This document shows, in pieces, positions 8,318-16,195 of a DNA stretch of 60,376 bases. The notes under the pieces are model-generated. The model was not told the DNA's origin, did no database searches, and worked only from the letters and a program-made list of their open reading frames with translations. Positions within the stretch are counted from its first letter, which is position 1; the number at the start of each line of letters is the position of its first letter. The stretch comes from a virus: positions 1-60,376 of IMG/VR virus record IMGVR_UViG_3300047470_000174. One strand, 5' to 3'. A program made the translations under genes and the position numbers.

Positions 8318-8350
8318 CTCCGAGCCATATTTCCAGAAAGGAGGTGACTA

Positions 8351-9634
8351 ATGGCAAACTTGTTTTCTCGTGTGTCTAAAAGTTTGAAGCACAGCTGGAA
8401 CGTCTTCACCGATCCGAACTACTTCGACAGTCTGCATAAGACCGGCGGCAGCAGTCTCGGATATTACAGTCCTCCTTCCCGAGGTAGGTCTTCGTATTCC
8501 AGTGAACGTTCTATCATCTCGTCGATCTACGTTCGGCTCGGCATAGATGTTTCTGGAGTTGACATTCGGCATGTCCGAACAGACGACGACGGTCGGTATC
8601 TCAACGATATCACAAGCGGACTTCAGGACTGTTTGACTGTAGACCCGAACCTCGACCAAGGCCCTCGACAGTTCCGTCAGGACATGGCGATGACGCTGTT
8701 CGAGAAAGGTCTAGCCGCTGTTGTTCCGGTTGAAACAGATCTCGACCCTAACGACACTGCTGGTTTCTCGATCCAGCAACTTCGCGTCGGCGAGATTGTG
8801 GGATGGCAGCCTCAGCATGTTCGCGTCAGCCTGTATGATCAGCGTAACGGTGAACGCAAGATAGTAACCGTTCCTAAGAGTCTGACGGCTATCATTGAGA
8901 ATCCTCTTTACTCAGTGATGAACGAACCGAGCTCCACACTTCAGCGTCTTATGCGGAAGCTCAACATGCTGGACGCAGTAGACGAGGCGTCCAGTTCGGG
9001 CAAGCTGAACATGATCATTCAGCTTCCTTATGTGGTCAAGAGTGATCTTCGACGTCAGCAGGCAGAACAGCGCCGCAAGGACATCGAGTTCCAGCTTACT
9101 GGCAGTAAGTATGGTATCGCCTACACAGACGGTACCGAGAAGATCACTCAGCTGAATCGTCCGGTCGACAACAACCTTCTTGAACAGATCAAGTACTTGA
9201 CCGACAAGCTCTACACAGAACTTGGTCTGACTCCGGAGGTTATGAACGGCACGGCCGACGAGAAGGTCATGCTGAACTACTTCGTCCGGACTATCGAGCC
9301 GGTGATCCAGGCGATCGCAGAGTCCATGAAGCGCACCTTCCTGACCAAGACGGCTCGGACTCAGAACCAGTCGATCATGTACTTCCGTGACCCGTTCAAG
9401 CTCGTCCCGATGGAAGTCATCGCTGAGATCGCGGACAAGTTCACACGGAACGAGATCTTGTCGGCGAACGAGATCCGTCAGGGGATCGGCTTCAAGCCTT
9501 CCAAGGACCCGAAGGCTGACCAACTGGTCAACAGCAACATGCCGCAGCCAGGAACCAACATGGGTCTTGGGGCAGCACCACCAACCACGCCGGAAACGGT
9601 TTCCGTCGGAGCTCAGAGCAAAACACTGAAGTAG
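8351..9634 (+). CDS. Portal protein
   Basis: A 427-residue portal of the HK97/SPP1-like kind. Supporting signs are the N-terminal IISSIYVRLGIDV helix, conserved FEKGLAAVVPVETD, a helical region with LTPEVMNGTADEKVMLNYFVRTIEPV (interface to the clip/stem), and a C-terminal Pro/Gly-rich tail. It forms the ring at the head vertex through which the terminase moves DNA. AAAGGAGG sits before ATG 8351. It is followed at once by the protease-capsid gene, the normal portal-protease-capsid order. Confidence 0.85.
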   Translation: MANLFSRVSKSLKHSWNVFTDPNYFDSLHKTGGSSLGYYSPPSRGRSSYSSERSIISSIYVRLGIDVSGVDIRHVRTDDDGRYLNDITSGLQDCLTVDPNLDQGPRQFRQDMAMTLFEKGLAAVVPVETDLDPNDTAGFSIQQLRVGEIVGWQPQHVRVSLYDQRNGERKIVTVPKSLTAIIENPLYSVMNEPSSTLQRLMRKLNMLDAVDEASSSGKLNMIIQLPYVVKSDLRRQQAEQRRKDIEFQLTGSKYGIAYTDGTEKITQLNRPVDNNLLEQIKYLTDKLYTELGLTPEVMNGTADEKVMLNYFVRTIEPVIQAIAESMKRTFLTKTARTQNQSIMYFRDPFKLVPMEVIAEIADKFTRNEILSANEIRQGIGFKPSKDPKADQLVNSNMPQPGTNMGLGAAPPTTPETVSVGAQSKTLK

Positions 9635-9646
9635 GGAAAGGAGACA

Positions 9647-9659
9647 GTCAAAATGGGAG
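9647..9659 (+). repeat. Repeated 13-mer, copy 2
   Basis: It spans the start codon of the protease-capsid gene (ATG at 9653). Confidence 0.7.
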
Positions 9660-11662
9660 TAATCGAAGCTGACTTCGGCGGCTGGGCCACAAAGGCTGGC
9701 CTCAAGTGCACCGACGGCCGAACCATCATGCCCGGCGCCTTCAAGCACATGCACCAGCAGCAGGTCCCGCTGGTGTTCCAGCACAGCCACAACGCGATCG
9801 AGAACGTTCTCGGTCACGCGATCCTCGAGCACCGTGAAGAGGGCATCTACGCCTACGCGTTCTTCAACGACACGCCCAAGGGTCAGCTCGCCAAGACCCA
9901 GGTCAAGCACCGCGACCTCAAGCACCTGTCGATCTACGCCAACAACCTGGTGGAGACGGCCAAGAAGGTGACCCACGGAAACATCCGTGAGGTGAGTCTG
10001 GTTCTCGCCGGCGCCAATCCGGGTGCGGTCATCGACTTCGTCAACCTCAAGCACGGCGACGGCTCGATCACCGAACTGGACGACGAGGCGATCCTCTACA
10101 CCGAGGAAGAGCTCGAGCACGCCCTCGACGAGATCGAAGAGGACGACACCGACGAGGATGACGATCTCGCCCACGCCTCCGCGGACATGACGGTCCAGGA
10201 CATCTACGACGGAATGTCCGAGGAAGAGCAGAACGTCGTGCACTACCTGATCGGTGCCGCTCTGGACTCGGTCACCTCCGCCGCGGCTCCTGCCGCCAAG
10301 CACTCCGACGACAACACCGCCGAGGGCGTCCTCGCCCACAAGGAAGGAGCCGACAACATGTCGCGCAACGTGTTCGACCAGAACGACGCCAACGAAGGCG
10401 AGCAGAAGAACGTGCTCAGCCACTCTGACGTCAAGGGCATCTTCGCCGACGCCGTCAAGTGCGGCTCCCTGAGGGAGGCGGCCCGTAACTACATCAACTC
10501 CCTCGAGCACGGCATCGAGAGCATCGACGTCCTGTTCCCGGACGCCAAGATGGCCACGGGCACCATCGACCTCGACAAGCGCCGGACCGAGTGGGTCACG
10601 ACCGTCCTCAACGGCACCCGTCACACCCCGTTCTCCCGCATCAAGACCTTCACGGCCGACCTGACCCAGGACGAGGCCCGTGCCAAGGGCTACATCAAGG
10701 GGAACTACAAGCTGGAAGAGTGGTTCGGCGTCAGCAAGCGGACCACCAGCCCCACCACGATCTACAAGAAGCAGAAGCTCGACCGTGACGACATGCTCGA
10801 CATCACGGACTTCGACATCGTCGCCTTCCTCAAGGCCGAGATGCGGCTCATGACCGAGGAGGAGATCGCCCGTGCGATCCTCATCGGCGACGGCCGTGCG
10901 GCGGACGACATCGACAAGGTCAAGGACCCGCTGGGTACCTCCGACGGCATCGGCATCCGCTCGATCGTGAACGACCACGAGCTCTTCGTCACCACTCTGC
11001 TGGTGAACGTCGACGACGCCAACTCGAGCTACGAGGAGGTCGTGGACGCCGTCATGGACGGCATGGAGTTCTACAAGGGCACCGGCACCCCGGTCTTCTA
11101 CACCACTATCCCGCAGCTCAACAAGTTCCTGAAGGCCAAGGACGAGATGGGCCGGCGTTACTACGCCAACAAGAGCGAGGTCGCTCAGGTCCTCGGCGTC
11201 AGCAACATCATCACCGTCGAGCCGATGAAGGAGATAGCCGACCTGATCGGCATCGTCGTCAACCTGGACGACTACAACATCGGCACCGACAATGGTGGCG
11301 AGCTGACGATGTTCGACGACTTCGACATCGACTACAACCAGCAGAAGTACCTGCTGGAAACCCGCATGTCGGGCGCTCTCGTCAAGCCGAAGTCCGCTCT
11401 GGTCATCAAGAAGACCGCTTCCGCCAACGTCCTGGTGACCCCGACCAAGCCGGCCTTCGTCGCGAGCACGGGTGTCGTCACGATCCCGACCGTCACCGGC
11501 GTGGTCTACAAGGGCAACGACGGCACCACCACCCTCACCGCGGGTGCTCAGACCGCTCTCGCGGCCGGCGCATCCACGACCGTCTACGCGGTCCCGGCGT
11601 CCGGGTACTACTTCGCCAACAACCAGGAAGACTCCTGGATGTTCAAGCGCAACGCCGCCTGA
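9653..11662 (+). CDS. Prohead protease-major capsid fusion, Ig-like C-terminus
   Basis: A 669-residue fusion. Residues ~1-150 are an HK97-type S78 prohead protease: His in VPLVFQHSHNAIENVLGHA and catalytic-Ser candidate in REVSLVLAGANPGA. An acidic, helical delta/scaffold-like part follows (about 150-260), then an HK97-fold capsid protein (about 260-580). The last ~70 residues form an Ig-like surface domain ([10 protein letters not shown]) also present in the tail-tube protein at 12.3 kb. Codon bias is stronger than in neighbouring genes, as expected for an abundant protein. An internal start at 10358 could make capsid without protease. Confidence 0.88.
   Translation: MGVIEADFGGWATKAGLKCTDGRTIMPGAFKHMHQQQVPLVFQHSHNAIENVLGHAILEHREEGIYAYAFFNDTPKGQLAKTQVKHRDLKHLSIYANNLVETAKKVTHGNIREVSLVLAGANPGAVIDFVNLKHGDGSITELDDEAILYTEEELEHALDEIEEDDTDEDDDLAHASADMTVQDIYDGMSEEEQNVVHYLIGAALDSVTSAAAPAAKHSDDNTAEGVLAHKEGADNMSRNVFDQNDANEGEQKNVLSHSDVKGIFADAVKCGSLREAARNYINSLEHGIESIDVLFPDAKMATGTIDLDKRRTEWVTTVLNGTRHTPFSRIKTFTADLTQDEARAKGYIKGNYKLEEWFGVSKRTTSPTTIYKKQKLDRDDMLDITDFDIVAFLKAEMRLMTEEEIARAILIGDGRAADDIDKVKDPLGTSDGIGIRSIVNDHELFVTTLLVNVDDANSSYEEVVDAVMDGMEFYKGTGTPVFYTTIPQLNKFLKAKDEMGRRYYANKSEVAQVLGVSNIITVEPMKEIADLIGIVVNLDDYNIGTDNGGELTMFDDFDIDYNQQKYLLETRMSGALVKPKSALVIKKTASANVLVTPTKPAFVASTGVVTIPTVTGVVYKGNDGTTTLTAGAQTALAAGASTTVYAVPASGYYFANNQEDSWMFKRNAA
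10344..10360 (+). promoter_or_regulatory. Internal ribosome site and ATG for free capsid protein
   Basis: AAGGAG at 10344-10349 is spaced 8 bases from an in-frame ATG at 10358, at the junction of the acidic protease tail and the capsid/delta region (MSRNVFDQNDANEGEQ). Translation from here gives a 434-residue capsid precursor, allowing more capsid than protease from one message. Confidence 0.5.
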
Positions 11663-11679
11663 TCTAGGCAACCTCAGAC

Positions 11680-12003
11680 ATGACTCGATTTTCAGGAAAG
11701 GTGGGATACGGCGCAACTGTAGAAACCGCCCCTGGCGTGCACGAGGACGTCATCACGGAACTCCCATATTTTGGGGATGTGGTGAGGAACTCGCTGAAGT
11801 TCAGGGAAGGTGAGAGCGTCAACAATGACCTCTCGGTGAGTAATTCAATCAGTATCGTTGCGGATGAGTACGCCAACGGTCATTTCTTCAACATTCGCTA
11901 TGTCATTTGGGCGGGGGCTTACTGGGTTGTCTCGAACGTTGAGCCCCGGTACCCCCGCCTGATATTGGAGCTAGGGGGTGTCTATAATGGCCCCAAGGCT
12001 TGA
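11680..12003 (+). CDS. Head-tail connector / neck protein
   Basis: A 107-residue beta-rich protein in the slot just after the capsid gene. The pattern (VGYGATVETAPGVHEDVITELPYFGDVVRN, then an ISIVADEYA strand and a final YWVVSNVEPRYPRLILELGGVYNG) matches the head-tail joining/stopper type of siphoviruses. It overlaps the next gene by 17 bases. Confidence 0.7.
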   Translation: MTRFSGKVGYGATVETAPGVHEDVITELPYFGDVVRNSLKFREGESVNNDLSVSNSISIVADEYANGHFFNIRYVIWAGAYWVVSNVEPRYPRLILELGGVYNGPKA

Positions 12004-12292
12004 ACTTCAGACACTCCTTGAGGGGGTGCTGGGAAGCGAGAATGTGTATTTCCAGCCCCCCGCCAATGTGGCGATGGTGTACCCCTGCATTGTCTATTCG
12101 CTAGACAACGCGAAGACTGAGTTCGCTGACAACCACCCCTACAGTCGCTTCAAGCGATATCAGTTGACGGTGATCGACCGAAATCCGGATACGCTGATTC
12201 CCGACGATGTCGCTCAGCTGCCGTTGTCCGTCCTGAACCGGGTATTCACGGCGGATAATCTCCACCACTACGTCTTCAATCTGTACTTCTGA
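11987..12292 (+). CDS. Tail terminator protein
   Basis: A 101-residue protein with the layout of tail terminator/minor capsid proteins that cap the tail tube: an N-terminal helix (LETLLEGVLG-like), YPCIVYSLDNAKTEFAD, a strand YQLTVIDRNPD, and a C-terminal aromatic tail. ATG 11987 with AGGGGGTG upstream is preferred over GTG 11978. It sits directly before the tail-tube gene, as in many siphoviruses. Confidence 0.7.
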   Translation: MAPRLELQTLLEGVLGSENVYFQPPANVAMVYPCIVYSLDNAKTEFADNHPYSRFKRYQLTVIDRNPDTLIPDDVAQLPLSVLNRVFTADNLHHYVFNLYF

Positions 12293-12305
12293 AAGGAAGT
12301 CAATC

Positions 12306-13190
12306 ATGGCCAAGCTTGCTTGGGACCAGACGGGCGCTCGGCTCTATGAGACCGGTGTCGACCGAGGCGTCCTGTACATACCGAACACGTCCGGCGTCTA
12401 CGACAGCGGGTTCGCCTGGAACGGTCTGACGACTCTCACCGAGTCGCCTTCCGGCGCCGAGTCCAACCCGCAGTACGCGGACAACATCAAGTACCTCAAC
12501 CTCCTGTCGATCGAGCAGTTCGGCGGCACCATCGAGGCCTACACCTACCCGGACGAGTTCGCCCAGTGCGATGGCACGGCAACTCTCCAGGCCGGCGTCA
12601 CCATGGGCCAGCAGTCGCGCAAGACCTTCGGCCTGTCCTACCGGTCCAAGCTGGGCAACGACACCGAGCTCAACGACTTCGGCTACAAGATCCACCTCGT
12701 CTACAACGCTCTCGCGGCTCCGTCCGAGAAGGCCTTCGCGACGGTCAACGACTCCCCCGAGGCGATCGGCTTCAGCTGGGAGTTCAGCACCACCCCGATC
12801 GACGTCGGAACGATCGGCGGCACGGCCTACAAGCCGACGGCCACCATGATCATCGACTCCACCAAGGTGGACGCCGGTGCTCTGGCTGACCTCGAGGACG
12901 CGCTCTACGGGACCACGGGCACGGACCCCCGTCTGCCCACCCCGGCAGAGGTCTACGCCTTCTTCTCCGGCACCGTCACCGTCGCCACCCCGACCGCTCC
13001 GTCCTACAACGCGTCGACCGACATCATCACGATCCCGACCGTCACCGGCGTCGTCTACTACATCGACGGCGAGGTCGTCACCGGCACCTTCGGACCGATC
13101 ACCGCGAACAAGCTCGTCACCGCTCTGCCGGCCGCGGGCTACAAGTTCCCGACGCCCACCCAGGACGAGTGGCTCATCACCTTCGCGTAG
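12306..13190 (+). CDS. Major tail tube protein with Ig-like C-terminus
   Basis: A 294-residue structural protein. Residues 1-220 are a tail-tube domain ([40 protein letters not shown]). Residues ~225-294 are an Ig-like decoration domain ([16 protein letters not shown]) matching the end of the capsid protein. The strong codon bias fits a highly made protein. AAAGGAAG precedes the ATG. A paralogue lies at 13.78 kb. Confidence 0.85.
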   Translation: MAKLAWDQTGARLYETGVDRGVLYIPNTSGVYDSGFAWNGLTTLTESPSGAESNPQYADNIKYLNLLSIEQFGGTIEAYTYPDEFAQCDGTATLQAGVTMGQQSRKTFGLSYRSKLGNDTELNDFGYKIHLVYNALAAPSEKAFATVNDSPEAIGFSWEFSTTPIDVGTIGGTAYKPTATMIIDSTKVDAGALADLEDALYGTTGTDPRLPTPAEVYAFFSGTVTVATPTAPSYNASTDIITIPTVTGVVYYIDGEVVTGTFGPITANKLVTALPAAGYKFPTPTQDEWLITFA

Positions 13191-13221
13191 CCAACCCTCG
13201 CGACAGAAGGGAGGCCAGAGA

Positions 13222-13764
13222 GTGCTCACAATCACAGTCCCGATGACTGAAGCATACAACGAGGAGACTCGAGAGTTCGTAATTGCTGATGGTTTTAAAC
13301 TTGAATTGGAGCACTCTCTGGTCTCCCTGTCAAAATGGGAGTCAAAGTTCGAGAAGCCCTTCCTGAGTACAGAGAACAAAACTCCGGAAGAGATCCTCTG
13401 GTACATGAAGGAGATGACTCTCACCCAAGATGTTCCCGAAGAAGTTTTCCAGAGACTTTCCGAGGACAACATCAAAGAGATCGATGCTTACACCACCGCA
13501 AAGATGACCGCTACCTGGTTCAGGGAAGATGCGAACCAGAGGCGAAGTCGGGAAATCATCACCGCGGAGCTCGTCTACTACTGGTTGTTCTCTTACGGGA
13601 TACCGAAGGAATGTGAAGACTGGCATTTGAACCGCCTATTCACACTCATCAAGGTATTCAGTGAGAAGAACAAGCCTCCTAAGAAGATGAGTAGGGCTGA
13701 GGCTGCCCAGCAAAATCGATCGCTGAATGCACAACGACGAGCCCAAATGGGTACTTCCGGATGA
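13222..13764 (+). CDS. Tail assembly chaperone
   Basis: A 180-residue acidic-to-basic helical protein between the two tube genes. The N-terminal [20 protein letters not shown] and later [17 protein letters not shown], then [13 protein letters not shown] match siphovirus tail chaperones, which hold the tape measure before assembly. The start is GTG with AGGGAGG upstream. I looked for a frameshifted second part: the -1 frame stays open only ~12 codons past a CCCAAA stretch at the end, so no classic G-GT fusion is evident. Confidence 0.7.
   Translation: MLTITVPMTEAYNEETREFVIADGFKLELEHSLVSLSKWESKFEKPFLSTENKTPEEILWYMKEMTLTQDVPEEVFQRLSEDNIKEIDAYTTAKMTATWFREDANQRRSREIITAELVYYWLFSYGIPKECEDWHLNRLFTLIKVFSEKNKPPKKMSRAEAAQQNRSLNAQRRAQMGTSG
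13329..13341 (+). repeat. Repeated 13-mer, copy 3
   Basis: Inside the tail chaperone gene, coding S-K-W-E. Confidence 0.7.
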
Positions 13765-13780
13765 GAGGGGGTAATTCGGC

Positions 13781-14569
13781 ATGACAAGACTCGACTGGAA
13801 TACTGTCGGCTCGCGCTTCTATGAAGCAGGCGTTGACCGAGGTGTTCTGTACGTCGACGGTTACCCCGGTGTCCCATGGAACGGTTTGACATCCATCGAA
13901 GAAAGCCCTTCCGGCGGAGACCCGAAGTCGTTCTATATCGATGGGATCAAGTACCTGGCGGTCCCCTCAGCTGAGGAGTACGAAGGCACCATAACCGCGT
14001 TCACTTACCCGGACGAGTTCGTCCAGTGTGACGGAGGTGTGGAACCTCGGTCTGGGTTGTTCCTGACCCATCAGAGACGGAAGTCGTTCGGTCTTTCCTA
14101 CCGCACCATGGTAGGTAATGACAACACGGAAGCCTTCGGGTACAAGCTTCACATCATCTACAATGCGCTGACTTCGCCTTCGGACAGATCTAACGGAACC
14201 CTGAAGGATTCGACAGATCCTACCGATTTCAGCTGGAAGATCACGTGCAAGCCCCCCGCCATGTCAGGCTACCGACCCACTTCTCATATCGTGATGGATT
14301 CCAGAACCACCGATCCATCTGTTCTCTCTGTTGTCGAGGATATTCTCTACGGCACCGACGACGACCAGTCAAGAATCCCGACACTCGAAGAACTGATCGC
14401 CGCCTACGACGCCATATCCACGCTCACTGTGATTGACAATGGAGATGGAACGTGGACCGCGACTGCTCCGTTTGACGTTATCCGAATGCTGGATGACGAC
14501 ACGTTCTCGATCACCGCTTCCACCGCGGTATTCATCGATGACAGCACCTACACCCTGAGCTCAGAGTAG
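13781..14569 (+). CDS. Second tail tube protein paralogue
   Basis: A 262-residue paralogue of the major tail protein: [50 protein letters not shown] all match. The Ig-like domain differs: the end reads LTVIDNGDGTWTATAP, a different small domain. Codon use is less biased than in the first copy, suggesting lower expression. It may form a special ring at the tail end or decorate the tube. Confidence 0.8.
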   Translation: MTRLDWNTVGSRFYEAGVDRGVLYVDGYPGVPWNGLTSIEESPSGGDPKSFYIDGIKYLAVPSAEEYEGTITAFTYPDEFVQCDGGVEPRSGLFLTHQRRKSFGLSYRTMVGNDNTEAFGYKLHIIYNALTSPSDRSNGTLKDSTDPTDFSWKITCKPPAMSGYRPTSHIVMDSRTTDPSVLSVVEDILYGTDDDQSRIPTLEELIAAYDAISTLTVIDNGDGTWTATAPFDVIRMLDDDTFSITASTAVFIDDSTYTLSSE

Positions 14570-14581
14570 AAAGGTGGTCGT

Positions 14582-15796
14582 ATGGCTACCATCACGGGCA
14601 TGACCGCCGCTGCCATGGAGGCTATCCGGGCTGGAGCGATCACCGAAGCCACGTTCGACACAGCGGGTCATCTCATCCTCATCAAGTACGACGAAACGCA
14701 GATCGACGCGGGCGTCGTACCTTCGGCGACAACCGTTCTTTCGGGAGCCGTAGAACTCGCAACTGCAGCGGAAACAGCTACCGGAACCGATGCAGTTCGA
14801 GCAGTAACGCCGGCAGGACTTTCGTCTGTTCGTGTCCTCACCTCCAACAGCCTTGCGGAAACAGCTCTGCCGAGTACTTACCCGACTGGTACCTCGGTGA
14901 TGGTCCTCACCACTGGATCCGCCTGGACACCAAATTCCGGTCTCGGCACTGTGGTTTCTCACATCACGTCAGACCGAAGCGAGCAAACGTTCTATTCCAG
15001 TGCCGGTGGGACGCAGTTCGCCCGATACTGGACGAGGACCTACCACGTCAGTAATGGCGGCGGAGGCTGGACTGCTTGGGTAGAGGCCATGCTCCTGGTC
15101 AACTTGACCGCGGCCAGCTTCACCCAGACCACGACGATAGCCAACTATCCGTCAGGCCTGTCGAGAATCTACTACAACAACACCAATGGCACGGGCTGGG
15201 ACTTCTCCGGAACATGGGGCGAAGTACGGACGTACAAGGGTTCTGACGACTTCACCCGGCAGACGTTCACCGAGCACATCGGCGGAAGTGCCAACAAGAC
15301 CCGGGAATGGATTCGCACCTGCACGACTTCTGGTAGCTGGTCGGCGTGGCAGTCTGTCGTTCTGGCAGACAACAACACGGAAGCCTGGACGACCTACGTT
15401 CCCGTATGGACAACTACCGGAACTGCGCCATCTCTAGGGACCGGAGGGACGCTCACAGGTCGGTACAAGAAGAACGGCCGTACCATCACTGGAGTCGTCA
15501 ACTTGATCGCGGGGACAGGTACGACGTTTGGTACCGGAACTCCGTCGTTCACGTTGCCTCCTTACGCAGTGGCGGCCAGTAGCATCGCGCACGTTGGCCA
15601 TGCTCATCTTCTGGACACTTCTAGGTGGGGCGGCCAGGTCATCATGTCCTCAGGGGCAACCACCATGACCCCGTTCTTCGTCACCAGTTCTACCAACAAC
15701 GCCATGCAGGCAATGGACACGTCTGTATCTCGCCCGCAGGCGCTGACCACTGCGCTTCAACTGCGCATGTCGTTCACGTACGAATCGGCCAGCTAA
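14582..15796 (+). CDS. Tail fibre / receptor-binding-like minor tail protein
   Basis: A 404-residue Thr/Ser/Gly/Ala-rich protein. The N-terminal part has the TTVLSGAVELATAAETATGTDAVRA-type stretch of fibre proteins (tail-fibre repeat, about 45-75). The middle repeats an aromatic motif, TFYSSAGGTQFARYWTRTYH and TFTEHIGGSANKTREWIRTC, each followed by a W..W pair, as in pyocin/knob-like domains. The C-terminus is beta-rich. Its place before the tape measure gene is unusual for a fibre. Confidence 0.65.
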   Translation: MATITGMTAAAMEAIRAGAITEATFDTAGHLILIKYDETQIDAGVVPSATTVLSGAVELATAAETATGTDAVRAVTPAGLSSVRVLTSNSLAETALPSTYPTGTSVMVLTTGSAWTPNSGLGTVVSHITSDRSEQTFYSSAGGTQFARYWTRTYHVSNGGGGWTAWVEAMLLVNLTAASFTQTTTIANYPSGLSRIYYNNTNGTGWDFSGTWGEVRTYKGSDDFTRQTFTEHIGGSANKTREWIRTCTTSGSWSAWQSVVLADNNTEAWTTYVPVWTTTGTAPSLGTGGTLTGRYKKNGRTITGVVNLIAGTGTTFGTGTPSFTLPPYAVAASSIAHVGHAHLLDTSRWGGQVIMSSGATTMTPFFVTSSTNNAMQAMDTSVSRPQALTTALQLRMSFTYESAS

Positions 15797-15800
15797 CTCA

Positions 15801-15813
15801 GTCAAAATGGGAG
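15801..15813 (+). repeat. Repeated 13-mer, copy 4
   Basis: Non-coding, 4 bases before the gp10-like gene start. Near copies at 3834-3846 and 23666-23678, also at gene starts. Confidence 0.7.
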
Positions 15814-15817
15814 CCGA

Positions 15818-16195
15818 ATGATCTACTTCACAGTCACCGGCTCCACCAAGCACGCCGAAGCATTCCTCCGGAAGATGAAGCAGGGCACTATCTACAACAC
15901 CCTGGACTCATCTGCCAGGCAAGGAGTGGTCGCTCTGATTGCGGGAACACCGGTCGATTCTGGATTGGCTGCTGATTCCTGGGACTACGAAATCGAACAG
16001 TCCGGAAAATCAGTGACTATCAAGTGGACGAACAAAGACGTAGAGAACGGATTCCCCGTAGCCATCATGCTGCAGTACGGCTATGGAACAGGGACCGGTG
16101 GGTACGTCCAAGGCCAGGACTACATCAACCCAGCCATGAAACCGGTTTTTGACCACATCGCAGATCAGGTATGGAAGGCGGTGACCTCCGCGTGA
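15818..16195 (+). CDS. HK97 gp10-like tail completion protein
   Basis: A 125-residue protein resembling HK97 gp10-type head-tail/tail completion proteins: N-terminal helix, TPVDSGLAADSWDYEI (typical P-DTG-L motif), then VAIMLQYGYGTGTGGYVQGQDYINPAM. A repeated 13-mer (15801-15813) lies just upstream of the start. It overlaps the tape measure start by 4 bases. In most genomes this gene sits next to the connector genes, not here. Confidence 0.7.
   Translation: MIYFTVTGSTKHAEAFLRKMKQGTIYNTLDSSARQGVVALIAGTPVDSGLAADSWDYEIEQSGKSVTIKWTNKDVENGFPVAIMLQYGYGTGTGGYVQGQDYINPAMKPVFDHIADQVWKAVTSA

Noticed and set aside
8912-11716. A 934-residue open frame on the minus strand across the portal and capsid genes
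   Set aside because: It is antisense to two clear genes, has low-complexity Val/Asp/Arg/Gly-rich sequence caused by GC-rich codons, and no ribosome site. The same holds for long minus-strand frames at 34010-35032, 38302-39885, 41465-43504 and 53992-55014.
13741-13780. Programmed frameshift at the end of the tail chaperone
   Set aside because: A CCCAAAT stretch exists but the -1 frame stops after ~12 codons and the +1 frame after fewer, so no second chaperone part could be made.
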